64,000 bases of DNA from Roseibaca sp. Y0-43 (GTDB lineage Bacteria; Pseudomonadota; Alphaproteobacteria; Rhodobacterales; Rhodobacteraceae). The notes beneath the pieces are model-generated. The model saw only the letters and a list, made by a program, of their open reading frames with translations. It ran no database searches and was not told the DNA's origin. Of this stretch, positions 18,493 through 27,972 are shown piece by piece. Both the position numbers and the translations under genes were made by a program. The first letter of the stretch is position 1. Each line of letters begins with the position of its first letter. Location of the stretch: positions 46,501-110,500 of the forward strand of contig NZ_JAFMPR010000010.1 in the NCBI RefSeq assembly GCF_020667835.1. Reading direction: 5' to 3'.

Positions 18493-19377
18493 ATGACTTT
18501 GCTTGTTGGCCTGGATGGTGGCGCCAGTGGGTGCCGGGCGCGCGCGGCGCGCGCGGATGGGCAGCTTGGCGCGATCATCGAGGGTGGCAGCGCCAATATC
18601 CATGCCGACCCGGCCGGCGCGGCGCAGCGCATTGCCGACACGCTTGCCCGCGTGCTGCATGCCGAAGGCTGGACCGACCCGGCCAGCCCCGACCTGCATA
18701 TCGTGCTGGGCCTCGCCGGCGCATCCGAGACCGGTGCGGCCAGACCCCTGATCGCGGCCCTGCCCTATCGCAACGTCACCGTGTTGGGCGACATAGACAC
18801 GTCCCTGTCGGGTGCATTTCAGGACGCGGACGGGATCGTCATGGCCATCGGCACCGGCTCTGTGCTGGCGCGACAAACACAGGGACAGATGCACCGCATT
18901 GGCGGATACGGGTTTAGCTTGGGCGATGAAGCTGGCGGCGCGTGGCTGGGGCGGCGCGCCCTCGGCGCCGCGCTGCATGTGCGCGACGGGCTTTTGCCCG
19001 ACGCCCCGCTGGCGCAAGCGGTCTGGGCGCGGTTCGGCAGTTTGGGCCGCCTTCTGGATTTCGTGGCCACCGCGCGGCCTGCCGATTACGCAGCCCTTGC
19101 CCCGCAAGTGGTGGAACTGGACACCCAAGGCTGCGCCCTGTCGCGTGGCATTCTGGATGACGGGTGCGACTACCTGCTGCGCGCCATCCGACACTTGCAG
19201 GCAGGCGAGACACAGATCCCGGTCGCCGCGACCGGCGGCCTTGGACCGATCCTGCTGAAGCGCCTTGCGGGGCGGGCAGACCCGGCCCTGCACATAACAG
19301 ACCCGAAAGGCACGGCACTGGACGGGGCGCTGTGGCGCGCCCGCAAGCTGGCACAATCCAAAGGACACAGCATATGA
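18493..19377 (+). CDS. BadF/BadG/BcrA-type N-acetylglucosamine (possibly MurNAc) kinase
   Basis: The 294-residue ASKHA-fold kinase has LVGLDGGASGCRA (phosphate 1 motif, about 4-16), LGDIDTSLSGAF near 98, AIGTGSVLA near 115 and an adenosine motif ATGGLGPILLK near 245. The family includes GlcNAc kinases and the GlcNAc/MurNAc kinase MurK. The ATG at 18493 has GAGGTGA upstream; a TTG three bases earlier is less likely. It heads a tightly overlapping operon with the SIS deaminase and nagA. Because MurQ needs MurNAc-6-P and no other sugar kinase is present in the island, this enzyme may phosphorylate both sugars. Confidence 0.87.
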   Translation: MTLLVGLDGGASGCRARAARADGQLGAIIEGGSANIHADPAGAAQRIADTLARVLHAEGWTDPASPDLHIVLGLAGASETGAARPLIAALPYRNVTVLGDIDTSLSGAFQDADGIVMAIGTGSVLARQTQGQMHRIGGYGFSLGDEAGGAWLGRRALGAALHVRDGLLPDAPLAQAVWARFGSLGRLLDFVATARPADYAALAPQVVELDTQGCALSRGILDDGCDYLLRAIRHLQAGETQIPVAATGGLGPILLKRLAGRADPALHITDPKGTALDGALWRARKLAQSKGHSI

Positions 19378-20396
19378 CCCAGACCCATATGGCGCGCGAA
19401 GTCGCCGAGATCCCGGCGCGCGTCAGCGATCTGCTGGAAACGAACGCCCAGGCCTTGGCAGAGCTTGGCACCGCCCTGCGGGCCCATGACCCGCAGCTTC
19501 TGACCACCGTGGCGCGCGGATCGTCCGACCATGCCGCGACCTATCTGAAATACGCCTGCGAGATACTGACAGGTGTTCCCGTGGCCTCTGTCGGGCCATC
19601 CGTGGCGTCTGTTTACGGGGTGCCCTTGCGTTTGCCGCGCACGCTGTGCGTGGGCATTTCGCAATCGGGCCGTAGCCCCGACATCGTGACCATGACCCGC
19701 GCCAGCGCAGAGGCGGGGGCAAAGACCCTCGCCATCACCAACCACCCCGAAGCGCCCTTGGGTGAAAGCGCCGATTTCTGCCTGCCCTTGGGCTGCGGCA
19801 CCGAGCAGAGCGTGGCCGCCACCAAGACCTTTGTCACCTCTGTCGTGGCATCTTTGGCGATGCTGGCGCATTGGTCGCAAGACGCCGTTCTGCAAGCCGC
19901 GCTCGCCCGTCTGCCAGAGGCCTGCGAGGACGCGCTCAAACAAGATTGGTCGCCGCTATCGGACCGGCTTGTCCGTGCGCCCGCGCTGTATGTTCTGGGC
20001 CGTGGCGCAGGCTATGCCATCGCCAGCGAAATCGCGCTGAAATTCAAGGAAACCAGCGCCCTGCACGCCGAGGCCTATTCCGCCGCCGAAGTGCTGCACG
20101 GCCCATCCGCCTTGGTCGAGCGCGGCTTTCCCGTGCTGGGTCTGATCTGCGATGATGCCGCGCGCGAGGGGTTTCGTGACACCGCCGCGCGGCTTGCAGG
20201 CCAAGGCGCGGACGTGTTCGTGACCGACAGCGTAAACGGCACGACCCAATTGCCCCGCGTGGCCCCGCTTCATCCGCTGCTGGACCCGCTGTTGCATGTC
20301 GTCAGCTTCTACGTCTTCATCGAAGCGCTTGCGCGGCGGCGCGGTCTGCAACCCGACACCCCGCGCCATTTGCGCAAAGTGACAGAGACCGTCTGA
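19374..20396 (+). CDS. SIS-domain sugar isomerase/deaminase, probable glucosamine-6-phosphate deaminase (NagB-II type)
   Basis: The 340-residue product has two SIS domains as in the GlmS isomerase half: ARGSSDHAATYLKY near 43, SQSGRSPDI near 93, NHPEAPLGESAD near 122, TEQSVAATKTFVTS near 140 and AYSAAEVLHGPSALV near 230. It lacks the glutamine amidotransferase domain, so it should work as a deaminase, turning GlcN-6-P into fructose-6-P and ammonia. Its ATG overlaps the kinase stop by 4 bp and its stop overlaps the nagA start, so the three are coupled. No classical NagB is present in the window. Confidence 0.85.
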   Translation: MTQTHMAREVAEIPARVSDLLETNAQALAELGTALRAHDPQLLTTVARGSSDHAATYLKYACEILTGVPVASVGPSVASVYGVPLRLPRTLCVGISQSGRSPDIVTMTRASAEAGAKTLAITNHPEAPLGESADFCLPLGCGTEQSVAATKTFVTSVVASLAMLAHWSQDAVLQAALARLPEACEDALKQDWSPLSDRLVRAPALYVLGRGAGYAIASEIALKFKETSALHAEAYSAAEVLHGPSALVERGFPVLGLICDDAAREGFRDTAARLAGQGADVFVTDSVNGTTQLPRVAPLHPLLDPLLHVVSFYVFIEALARRRGLQPDTPRHLRKVTETV

Positions 20397-21532
20397 TGAC
20401 TCGCGCATTCCGGGCAGATCGCATTTTCGACGGCTGGCGCATTCTGGAGGGTCACGCCCTGTTGCTGGATGGCGACCGCGTGCAGGCCATTGTCGCCAAG
20501 GTGCCCGCCGGTGTGCCGGTGGTGGATCTGGGCGCGGGGCTGCTGGCTCCGGGATTTGTCGACCTGCAAGTCAATGGCGGCGCGGGCGAAATGGTGGGCC
20601 CTCAGACCGACCTTGACCAGCTTGCCCGCATCTGCGCCGCGCATCGGAACTTGGGCGCGACCAGCATTCTGCCCACGCTCATCACCGATCGCCCAGAGGT
20701 AACTGTGCGCGTGATCGACACCGCCCGCAAGGCGGCGGAAGCGGGGCTTCCGGGCTTTGCCGGGCTGCATCTGGAAGGACCGCATCTGGACCCGCTGCGC
20801 CATGGCGCGCATGACCCAGACTTGATCCGCCCCATGACGGATACCGATCTGGCGCTGCTGGAGCAGGCCGCGCGCGACCTGCCCGCGCTGATCGTAACGC
20901 TTGCGCCCTGTGCCGCCAGCCACGCACAGATCGCGCGGTTGCGCGCGGCCGGGGCCGTGGTCAGCCTTGGACATAGCGATTGTACCGCCGAAGATGCGCG
21001 TCAGGCCTTCGCCGCAGGCGCGCGCTGCGTAACCCATCTGTTCAACGCCATGAGCCAGCTTGGAAACCGCGCGCCCGGCTTGGTTGGGGCCACGCTGACG
21101 GGCGATGTTCAGGCGGGCATTATCGCCGATGGTGTGCATGTCGCGGCAGAGCCGTTGCGCATTGCCCTGACCATGACCGCGCCCGACCGGCTGTTTCTGG
21201 TCAGCGATGCGATGGCCGCCGCTGGCACAGACGCAACATCCTTTCTGCTGAACGGGCGCAGGGTATTCCGCCGTGACGGGCGTCTGACCTTGGCCGACGG
21301 CACGCTGGCGGGGGCGGATATATCACTGCCGCAATCAGTGGCCAATCTGGTGGCCCTTGGGGTCGCGCCAGAGCGTGCCTTGGCCATGGCCAGCCGTATC
21401 CCCGCCGATGTGATCGGGGCGGGCCATCTGGGCCGTTTCACCCCCGGCGCGCAGGCAGACATGGTGCTTTTGGATCATGATCTGCGGCTGCGTCAGGTCT
21501 GGTCGGCAGAGACGCTGACGGCCACGGCTTGA
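20396..21532 (+). CDS. nagA: N-acetylglucosamine-6-phosphate deacetylase
   Basis: The 378-residue amidohydrolase has the NagA landmarks: APGFVDLQVNGGAG near 50-63, LHLEGPHLDP near 122, GHSDCTAED near 192, THLFNAMS near 213 with the metal-site His, GIIADGVHV near 240 and the catalytic Asp in VSDAMAAAGTD near 270. It removes acetate from GlcNAc-6-P to give GlcN-6-P for the upstream deaminase. Its start overlaps the stop of the SIS gene (TGATG). It is the last gene of the operon and is convergent with the sixA-like gene. Confidence 0.95.
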   Translation: MTRAFRADRIFDGWRILEGHALLLDGDRVQAIVAKVPAGVPVVDLGAGLLAPGFVDLQVNGGAGEMVGPQTDLDQLARICAAHRNLGATSILPTLITDRPEVTVRVIDTARKAAEAGLPGFAGLHLEGPHLDPLRHGAHDPDLIRPMTDTDLALLEQAARDLPALIVTLAPCAASHAQIARLRAAGAVVSLGHSDCTAEDARQAFAAGARCVTHLFNAMSQLGNRAPGLVGATLTGDVQAGIIADGVHVAAEPLRIALTMTAPDRLFLVSDAMAAAGTDATSFLLNGRRVFRRDGRLTLADGTLAGADISLPQSVANLVALGVAPERALAMASRIPADVIGAGHLGRFTPGAQADMVLLDHDLRLRQVWSAETLTATA

Positions 21533-21553
21533 CAGCGTGCACAGGGCCGGGGA

Positions 21554-22057
21554 TCAGCCCAGATCGCGCGGGACGATGAAATCCACGCCGCGCCCGGTGC
21601 CCGGCTCGACCTTGTCCCATGACGGCGCGTCGAAATCCGCCACCAATGTCGCACAGGTCGGAAACCCGGCGAAGCCCGAATGCGCCATCGGTGCAGCCAA
21701 CAAACGCGCCGCGAATTCGGCAATGCCGGGGTTATGGGCGATCAGCATGACCGTGGGCGCGGTGGCCTGACGCAAGCGCCCCATCAGCACATCCGGCCCG
21801 GCCAGATACAGGAAACGGTCGAACTTGGCGGTGGGCGCATCGGGCAATTCGGCGGCGATCAGTTCCCATGTCTGGCGGGTGCGCATGGCGTCCGACACCA
21901 GCGCCTGACCGGGCAGATACCCCTTTCCTGCCAGCCAGCGCCCGATGCGCGGCGCGGCATCGAAGCCCCGCGCGCTGAGCGGGCGGGAATGATCGCTATC
22001 AAGCGGATTGTCCCAGTCGGACTTGGCATGGCGGGTCAGGATCAGGCGCAGGGTCAT
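21554..22057 (-). CDS. SixA-like histidine phosphatase
   Basis: A short (167-residue) histidine phosphatase superfamily protein with the RHG-type motif written LTRHAKSDW (Arg9-His10) and a second catalytic His in MLIAHNPGI near 108. The length and lack of a cap domain match SixA, which dephosphorylates phosphohistidine in phosphotransfer proteins. The frame is open further upstream, but 22057 is chosen because it overlaps the stop of the Fe-S protein gene by 4 bp. The substrate here is unknown; the island it adjoins has no PTS. Confidence 0.85.
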   Translation of the reverse strand: MTLRLILTRHAKSDWDNPLDSDHSRPLSARGFDAAPRIGRWLAGKGYLPGQALVSDAMRTRQTWELIAAELPDAPTAKFDRFLYLAGPDVLMGRLRQATAPTVMLIAHNPGIAEFAARLLAAPMAHSGFAGFPTCATLVADFDAPSWDKVEPGTGRGVDFIVPRDLG

Positions 22058-22701
22058 CGGTGAAAATGCCTCATGTGGAAAGCGGATTGGGCCGGGTTGC
22101 GCCCGAACGCAGCAGAGACCGGGCAAGCACGGCGCACGGCACAGCCTTGGATCATACAATCCTGCCCGGCGTCGGTGTCCAGATACGCATGGCAGGCGGC
22201 GGTGTCATAGCCCTCGGGCGTCAGTGCCCCGACCGGGCAGGCTGTTGCGCAAGGTTGCGCGCAAGTGGCGCAGGGTTTGGCAACCTCGGGCAACGCGCCC
22301 AGCGGGTCTGCGAAGGCCAGCGCGCCGCGATAGGACGCCCATAGGCCCGACCGAGCACCGACCAAAAACTGCACGGGCGAGGACCAGACCTGCCCCGACG
22401 CCAGCGCCCATGTGTAAAACGGGTGCGGCGGCTGCGTGCCGAAGGGAAAGAGCGCGCGCGCCCCGAGCGCTGCGGCCAGCGCCGCGATCACCCGAAGCGA
22501 CCAGCGGTCCATCGGGTCGGGTTGGCCATCGGTATATTCGGCGCTTTGGGTAAAGATGGGCCAGAAAGCCGGTTCATCCGGCGCAAGCAGAACAAGGCTT
22601 TCGCACCCATCCGGCAAAGCCACCTGCCCCGGCCCCACAAGCCCGGCCGCGTCCAGGCCTTGCCTGTGCGCCGCCTTACGAATATCGGCCAACGCCAGCA
22701 A
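22054..22701 (-). CDS. Ferredoxin-like [4Fe-4S] protein, distantly QueG-like
   Basis: The 215-residue product has an N-terminal alpha/beta part and a C-terminal double cluster motif: CATCAQPCATACP (Cys near 143, 146, 150, 154) followed by CHAYL, CMIQGC and RRACPV, as in dicluster ferredoxins and the end of epoxyqueuosine reductase QueG. It is shorter than QueG (about 350 residues), so it is not a simple ortholog. The gene lies 6 bp after argB and overlaps the sixA-like gene. Its electron partner is unknown. Confidence 0.75.
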   Translation of the reverse strand: MLALADIRKAAHRQGLDAAGLVGPGQVALPDGCESLVLLAPDEPAFWPIFTQSAEYTDGQPDPMDRWSLRVIAALAAALGARALFPFGTQPPHPFYTWALASGQVWSSPVQFLVGARSGLWASYRGALAFADPLGALPEVAKPCATCAQPCATACPVGALTPEGYDTAACHAYLDTDAGQDCMIQGCAVRRACPVSAAFGRNPAQSAFHMRHFHR

Positions 22702-22707
22702 GCTGCG

Positions 22708-23598
22708 TCAGCCCTTGGGCTGGATGCGCGGATCGCTGTCGCGGATGATGCTGCCCGCGCCGTGATCGGTGAACAATTCCAGCAAGCAGGCATTGGGCGC
22801 GCGCCCGTCCAGAATGACCACGGCCCGCACGCCGCCCTCTATCGCGGCCAGCGCGGTTTCGGTTTTCGGGATCATGCCGCCCGCGATCACGCCCCTGTCG
22901 ATCAGATCATGCACATGGGCGGGCGACAATTGCGTCACCACGTCGCCGTTTTCATCCTTCACGCCAGCCGTATCGGTCAGCAAAAGCAGGCGATCCGCTT
23001 TCAGCGCGGCGGCAATCGCGCCGGCGGCGGTATCGCCATTTATGTTATAGGTCTCGCCCTCGCGGCCCATGCCCAGCGGCGCGATCACGGGGATGAAGCC
23101 GCCTTTGAACAGATGTTGCAACAGCTCCGCGTTCACCTCGACCGGGCGGCCGACAAGGCCCAGTTCAGGGTCATCCGCCTCGCATGTGACCATGCCGCCA
23201 TCCTTGCCCGACAGGCCCACGGCACGCCCTCCCTCGTCCTGAATGGCTTGCACGATGCGTTTGTTCACCGACCCCGAAAGCACCATCTCGACCACTTCCA
23301 TGGTCGCGGCATCGGTCACGCGCTTGCCGCGCACGAAATCGGACTGGATGTTCAGCTTGGCCAACATCTCGTTAATCATCGGGCCGCCGCCATGCACGAT
23401 GACCGGGTTCACACCCACTTGGCGCATCAGCACGATGTCGCGGGCAAAGCTGGCCATCTCCTCGGCATCGCCCATGGCGTGGCCGCCGAATTTGATGACG
23501 ACAATCGCACCTGCGTAGCGTTGCAGATAGGGCAACGCTTCAGACAGGGTGCGGGCGGTGGCGAACCAGTCTTGGGTCATAGGCTTTTGCTTCTTCAT
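22708..23598 (-). CDS. argB: Acetylglutamate kinase
   Basis: The 296-residue amino-acid kinase catalyses the second step of arginine synthesis, N-acetylglutamate to its 5-phosphate. Motifs are [12 protein letters not shown] (about 33-44), [14 protein letters not shown] near 66, [13 protein letters not shown] near 187 and [22 protein letters not shown] at the C-terminus. The start at 23598 overlaps the engB stop (TGATG); an ATG six codons later (23580) is the other candidate and matches the usual family N-terminus. It is unlinked to other arg genes. Confidence 0.95.
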   Translation of the reverse strand: MKKQKPMTQDWFATARTLSEALPYLQRYAGAIVVIKFGGHAMGDAEEMASFARDIVLMRQVGVNPVIVHGGGPMINEMLAKLNIQSDFVRGKRVTDAATMEVVEMVLSGSVNKRIVQAIQDEGGRAVGLSGKDGGMVTCEADDPELGLVGRPVEVNAELLQHLFKGGFIPVIAPLGMGREGETYNINGDTAAGAIAAALKADRLLLLTDTAGVKDENGDVVTQLSPAHVHDLIDRGVIAGGMIPKTETALAAIEGGVRAVVILDGRAPNACLLELFTDHGAGSIIRDSDPRIQPKG

Positions 23599-24251
23599 CA
23601 GGTCAAACCAGCGATAATCGCGCGTAAATTGGCAATGCCGTCGCCGGTCTCGGACGAGGTGACAACAAGTTCCGGGTAGGCGGCGGGGTGCTTGGCCAGC
23701 TTCTCGCGCACCTGAGCCAGCGTCTTTTCGCGGGCTGCCGCACCGATCTTGTCGGCCTTGGTCAGCACCACCTGAAAGGTCACGGCAGAGGTGTCGAGCA
23801 TCCGCATGATCTCGGCATCCACCTCTTTCACGCCGTGGCGCATGTCGATCAGCAGGAAAGCACGGCGCAGCGTGGCGCGGCCCGACAGATAAGCCTTGAG
23901 CAGGCGCTGCCATTTCTCGACCACGGGAATGGGTGCCTTGGCGAAACCGTAGCCCGGCAGGTCCACAAGGTAATGGCTGTCCCCCGCTGTGAAATAGTTG
24001 ATCTCTTGGGTGCGCCCCGGTGTGTTCGACGTGCGCGCCAGCGCCTTGCGCCCGGTCAGCGCGTTGATGAGGCTGGATTTGCCCACGTTGGAGCGGCCTG
24101 CAAAACAAACCTCCATTCGGTCGGCGGGTGGCAGCCCATCCATGGCGACCACGCCTTTCAGAAACTCCACCTGCCCGGTCATCAGCTTGCGGCCGGCTTC
24201 GATGCTCAGCTCATCCGCCTCTGGGGCCAAGGGAAAGGGAAGCGCGCTCAT
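23598..24251 (-). CDS. engB: Ribosome biogenesis GTP-binding protein EngB/YsxC
   Basis: The 217-residue GTPase has G1 [12 protein letters not shown] (about 52-63), a GRTQEINYF switch region, G3 DLPGYG near 96, G4 TKADKIG near 163 and G5 SSETGDG near 198. EngB is essential for 50S subunit assembly. Its start overlaps the MOSC gene stop by 4 bp. The position close to yidC and argB is common in Rhodobacterales. Confidence 0.95.
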   Translation of the reverse strand: MSALPFPLAPEADELSIEAGRKLMTGQVEFLKGVVAMDGLPPADRMEVCFAGRSNVGKSSLINALTGRKALARTSNTPGRTQEINYFTAGDSHYLVDLPGYGFAKAPIPVVEKWQRLLKAYLSGRATLRRAFLLIDMRHGVKEVDAEIMRMLDTSAVTFQVVLTKADKIGAAAREKTLAQVREKLAKHPAAYPELVVTSSETGDGIANLRAIIAGLT

Positions 24252-24991
24252 GCCACCAACTCCACCACGTCGCCCGCGCGGATCGGGCCGGATTGAATGA
24301 CCGTGGCATAGACACCGAAATTCGTGTCGCCGCCCGCTATGCGCAAGGCTTTGAGAGTGTCATGGTCGATCTGCCCCGTCGCGCAATCGACCATGGTCGC
24401 GCGGCAACGGCCAATCGGTTCGACCACGCGCAGCCGCGCGTCGCCTATGCGCAACTCGCGCCCGATCAGGTTGCGCTCGGCCCACGCCTCCATCCCGTCC
24501 AGCCACAGGTTCGCGCGCCAGCGGTCCAGCCCCAGATCAGCCCCGATTTGCGCGCCAAGCGCTTCGTTGGACGCAAGGTTCAGAATCGAGACCGATTCGA
24601 AATCGGTATCGGTCATGCCCCGCCCGGCCTTGACCAGTTTCGCAGGCCCGGCGCGGCTGTCATCATGCAAGGGCCGGACCCATGCAAGAAACGCCGCCTC
24701 GCCCTCCGGCGTGTCGGGGTCGAAGGTCAGCGGGGCCAGATCGGGATGGGTCAGCGTCAGCAGCGCGCCATCCCAAGCCGCATTGATCGCTTGCAGGGCC
24801 GACGTCTTGGCCCCGCGCGTGAAATTCATGCAAGGGTTCCAGCCCGGCATCAGCATGGCCGCATCATGCGCAACCGCCCAATGCCGGTCCAGGGGCAGGC
24901 AGCGGCCTTCGGTCAGATCGACCGCGTCCAGCCGTTCCCGCCCATGCGCCTTGATGGGATGGCGGAAGATATGCGCCAGCCGCCACCCCAT
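24248..24991 (-). CDS. MOSC domain protein
   Basis: The 247-residue product has an N-terminal MOSC_N beta-barrel (LAHIFRHPIKAHGRERL...LDRHWAV) and a C-terminal MOSC domain with FRANLWLDG, IGRELRIGDARLRVVEPIGRC and the family Cys (GRCRATMVDC near 199-205). The family includes mARC and YcbX, which carry molybdenum cofactor and reduce N-hydroxylated compounds. No ferredoxin domain is fused. It lies 4 bp after yidC. The substrate is unknown. Confidence 0.88.
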   Translation of the reverse strand: MGWRLAHIFRHPIKAHGRERLDAVDLTEGRCLPLDRHWAVAHDAAMLMPGWNPCMNFTRGAKTSALQAINAAWDGALLTLTHPDLAPLTFDPDTPEGEAAFLAWVRPLHDDSRAGPAKLVKAGRGMTDTDFESVSILNLASNEALGAQIGADLGLDRWRANLWLDGMEAWAERNLIGRELRIGDARLRVVEPIGRCRATMVDCATGQIDHDTLKALRIAGGDTNFGVYATVIQSGPIRAGDVVELVA

Positions 24992-24995
24992 GGCG

Positions 24996-26765
24996 CTAGG
25001 ACTTCTTCTTTTTCTTCACGCCGATATTGCCCAGCAGGTCGGGCCGCGACCCGTGCATGGTCATGATCGAGTATTGCTGGATGAAGGTGATCGTGTTGTT
25101 CGCGATCCAGTACAGGACCAGACCCGACGCGAACCAGCCCAGCATGAACATGAAGATCCACGGCATCCAGGTCATCACGGCTTGCTGGATCGGCTCTGTC
25201 GGCGCGGGGTTCAGGCGCATCTGGAAGAACATCGAAATGCCGAGGAAGATCGGCAGGATCCCGATGAAGATCAGCGACAGGAAGCTGTCGGGCGCAGGCG
25301 CGGCCCAAGGCAGCAAGCCGAAGAGGTTGAACAAGGACGTGGGGTCAGGGGCCGACAGGTCGTTGAACACCCCGAACCATTCGGCGTGGCGCAGGTCGAT
25401 GGTGACGAAGATCACCTTATACAGCGAGAAGAAGATCGGGATTTGCAGCAGGATCGGCAAACAGCCCGCCGCCGGATTGACCTTCTTCTCCTTGTAAAGC
25501 TTCATCATTTCCATCTGAAGCTTCTGGCGGTCGTCGCCCGCGCGTTCCTTCAGCGCCATCATCTCGGGCTGAAGTTCCTTCATCCGCGCCATGCTGACAT
25601 AGGATTTCCACGCCAGCGGCAGCAGAACCGCCTTGATAAGCAGGGTCAGCGCGATGATCGACCAGCCCATGTTGCCCAGCACGCCTTCGATGAAATAGAG
25701 CGTGGCGAAGATGGGTTTCGTCAGGAAGAAGAACCAGCCCCAGTCGATCGCGTCAACGAAGCGCTCGATGCCCAGCTCGCGCTCATAGGTGCGCAGCGTG
25801 GTCCATTCCTTGGCACCCGCGAAGAGCATGGTCTGCGCTTCGGCGCGCTCGCCCGGCCCGACGGTGACGGTCGGCATGTCGGCGCGGGTCTGATACACAT
25901 CGCGCGCAGGCACATAGCGCGACACGGCCGTAAAGCTTTCGCCCGGCACCGGCACGATCATGGACATCCAGTACTTGTCGGCAATGCCAAGCCAGCCGTT
26001 TTCCTGCACCTCGACCACACGGGCATGGGTGCCTTCACGTTCGTCAACGCGGAAATCGCGCACATTGCCGTAGTCTTCTTCGGTCAAGGTGCCATCAGCG
26101 ACCTCGATAAAGCCTTCGTGGCTGATGAAGAAATTTTCCAGATCGGCAGGTTCGCCATGCCGCGACAAGAGGCTGTAGGGCGCAAGGCGCGCGGTGCCCG
26201 TGCCGGTATTCTCGACCGCCTGGGTGATGGTGAACATGTAGTTTTCATCCACCGCGAAGCTGCGCACGAAGCGCAGGCCCGCGCCATTGTCCCAAGCGAT
26301 GGTCACATCCTGACCGGGGGCAAGAGTGTCGCCTTCAACCACCTGCCATGGCGTATTGGCACCCGGCACGTCATCCCAGGACATATCGCGGCCCGGACGC
26401 CAGCCTTGCAGGGCATAGAATGCGTCTGTCTGGCCTTCGGGGGTCAGCAGATGCACGATGTCCGAACCGGGATCGGTCGTCTCGAAATAGTCTTTCAGCG
26501 ACAGATCGTCGATCCGGCCGCCCAGCATGTTGATCGACCCGCGCAGGCGGGGCGTGTCGATGGTCACGCGCGGCAGTTCCTCGGCCACGGGGGCATCGGC
26601 CTCTGCCATGGTCTGCGCGCCCTCGGCAGGCGGCAGGCTCAGCTCGGCGGCCTCTTGCTCGGTTGGGGCAACCGGCTCTGGCGGCGGGAACATGTACATC
26701 CAGCCTACAAGAACCAGCAGCGAAAGCGCGAATGCTAGCAGTAGATTGCGATTCTGATCGTCCAT
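24996..26765 (-). CDS. yidC: Membrane protein insertase YidC
   Basis: The 589-residue protein has an N-terminal signal-anchor (NLLLAFALSLLVLVGWMYMF, about 7-26), an acidic Pro/Glu-rich linker, a large periplasmic beta domain (about 60-340) and the five-helix insertase core (WSIIALTLLIKAVLLPLAWKSY near 375; PIFFSLYKVIFVT near 445), ending in KKKKK. It inserts inner-membrane proteins with or without SecYEG. The ATG at 26765 is used; an upstream in-frame ATG would add 14 unlikely residues. It belongs with yidD, rnpA and rpmH, separated from them by ttcA. Confidence 0.96.
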   Translation of the reverse strand: MDDQNRNLLLAFALSLLVLVGWMYMFPPPEPVAPTEQEAAELSLPPAEGAQTMAEADAPVAEELPRVTIDTPRLRGSINMLGGRIDDLSLKDYFETTDPGSDIVHLLTPEGQTDAFYALQGWRPGRDMSWDDVPGANTPWQVVEGDTLAPGQDVTIAWDNGAGLRFVRSFAVDENYMFTITQAVENTGTGTARLAPYSLLSRHGEPADLENFFISHEGFIEVADGTLTEEDYGNVRDFRVDEREGTHARVVEVQENGWLGIADKYWMSMIVPVPGESFTAVSRYVPARDVYQTRADMPTVTVGPGERAEAQTMLFAGAKEWTTLRTYERELGIERFVDAIDWGWFFFLTKPIFATLYFIEGVLGNMGWSIIALTLLIKAVLLPLAWKSYVSMARMKELQPEMMALKERAGDDRQKLQMEMMKLYKEKKVNPAAGCLPILLQIPIFFSLYKVIFVTIDLRHAEWFGVFNDLSAPDPTSLFNLFGLLPWAAPAPDSFLSLIFIGILPIFLGISMFFQMRLNPAPTEPIQQAVMTWMPWIFMFMLGWFASGLVLYWIANNTITFIQQYSIMTMHGSRPDLLGNIGVKKKKKS

Positions 26766-26864
26766 GGAAGGGCGTTCCTGTGGTTGCGGCTGTCGCGCCC
26801 GGTTCAACAGAAGGGGCGCGCAAAGGTCAAGCGGTTTTCCCGGAAATGCGGCGTCACATCCCGC

Positions 26865-27710
26865 TTAGTGCGGGTCATCATGGCCCGCGCTGCCACGGGC
26901 AAGGCCAAGGAAATCGAACAGCTCGGGGTCGGGCATATGCGAGGGGCGCACGTTCAGCAGCGCGCGGAACATCTTGTTGCGGCGTCCGGGCGTGCGCTTT
27001 TCCCATTCGTTCAGCAGCGCCTTGACCTGCATCCGCTGCAAGCCGTCCTGCGACCCGCACAGATCGCAGGGGATGATCGGGTAGTTCATGGCACGGGCAA
27101 AGCGGTCGCAATCATCTTCGGCCACGAAGGCAAGCGGGCGGTAGACGAACAGGTCGCCTTCTTCGTTCACCAGCTTGGGCGGCATGGTCGCCACGCGCCC
27201 GCCATGGAACAGGTTCATGAAGAACGTCTCGAGCAGGTCGTCGCGGTGATGACCCAGCACGACCGCCGAGCACCCTTCCTCTCGGGCGATGCGATAGAGG
27301 TTCCCGCGCCGCAGCCGCGAGCACAGCGCGCAATAGGTGCGGCCCGCCGGCACCTTGTCCATCACGATGGAATAGGTGTCCTGGTATTCAATGCGGTGGG
27401 GCACCTGCATCCGCGTCAGGAACTCTGGCAGAACGGTCGCGGGAAAGCCCGGCTGGCCCTGATCCAGGTTGCAGGCCAACAGCTCTACCGGCAAAAGCCC
27501 CCGCCATTGCAGTTCCACCAATGCCGCCAGCAGCGTGTAGCTGTCCTTGCCGCCCGACAGGCACACCAGCCAACGCGCGCCCGGCTCTATCATGCCGTAT
27601 TGGTCGATTGCCGCGCGGGTTTCGCGGATGATGCGTTTGCGCAGCTTGCGGAATTCGGTGCTGTCGGGCGCGTTTTGCAAGAGCGGCGGCAGGTCGGTAT
27701 CGTCGAACAT
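26865..27710 (-). CDS. ttcA: tRNA 2-thiocytidine(32) biosynthesis protein TtcA
   Basis: The 281-residue PP-loop ATPase has [10 protein letters not shown] (about 51-60), two CxxC pairs CALC near 130 and CDLC near 219 that hold the [4Fe-4S] cluster, and [19 protein letters not shown] near 150. TtcA thiolates cytidine-32 in certain tRNAs. The start at 27710 lies just after the yidD stop. Its place between yidD and yidC breaks the usual contiguous rpmH-rnpA-yidD-yidC block. Confidence 0.93.
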   Translation of the reverse strand: MFDDTDLPPLLQNAPDSTEFRKLRKRIIRETRAAIDQYGMIEPGARWLVCLSGGKDSYTLLAALVELQWRGLLPVELLACNLDQGQPGFPATVLPEFLTRMQVPHRIEYQDTYSIVMDKVPAGRTYCALCSRLRRGNLYRIAREEGCSAVVLGHHRDDLLETFFMNLFHGGRVATMPPKLVNEEGDLFVYRPLAFVAEDDCDRFARAMNYPIIPCDLCGSQDGLQRMQVKALLNEWEKRTPGRRNKMFRALLNVRPSHMPDPELFDFLGLARGSAGHDDPH

Positions 27711-27711
27711 G

Positions 27712-27972
27712 TCAGTCCTTTCCGTGCTTGCAGGCATCATGCGCGGGGTCCGCGCCCGGAACCGGGTCATAGCCGGAACTGCCCAAGGGCTGGCAGCGGC
27801 CAAGGCGGCGGATGGTCAGCCATGTGCCCTTGAGCGCGCCGTGACGTTCCAGCGCTTCCATCGCGTAGGCCGAGCAGGTGGGCTGAAAGCGGCAGCCATG
27901 GCCGACCCATGGGCTGAACACCACCCGGTAAAAGCGGATGGGAAGCGACACGATCCACGCCAAGGGGGTCAT
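27712..27972 (-). CDS. yidD: Membrane protein insertion efficiency factor YidD
   Basis: The 86-residue product matches YidD: a short amphipathic N-terminal stretch ([21 protein letters not shown]), then [19 protein letters not shown] and [15 protein letters not shown] with the conserved cysteines. It assists YidC-dependent insertion at the membrane surface. The start overlaps the rnpA stop by 4 bp. The C-terminal tail DACKHGKD is variable in the family. Confidence 0.94.
   Translation of the reverse strand: MTPLAWIVSLPIRFYRVVFSPWVGHGCRFQPTCSAYAMEALERHGALKGTWLTIRRLGRCQPLGSSGYDPVPGADPAHDACKHGKD

Noticed and set aside
24324..26738. Plus-strand open frame of 804 codons
   Set aside because: It is antisense to the MOSC and yidC genes, has no recognisable domain and an abnormal composition.
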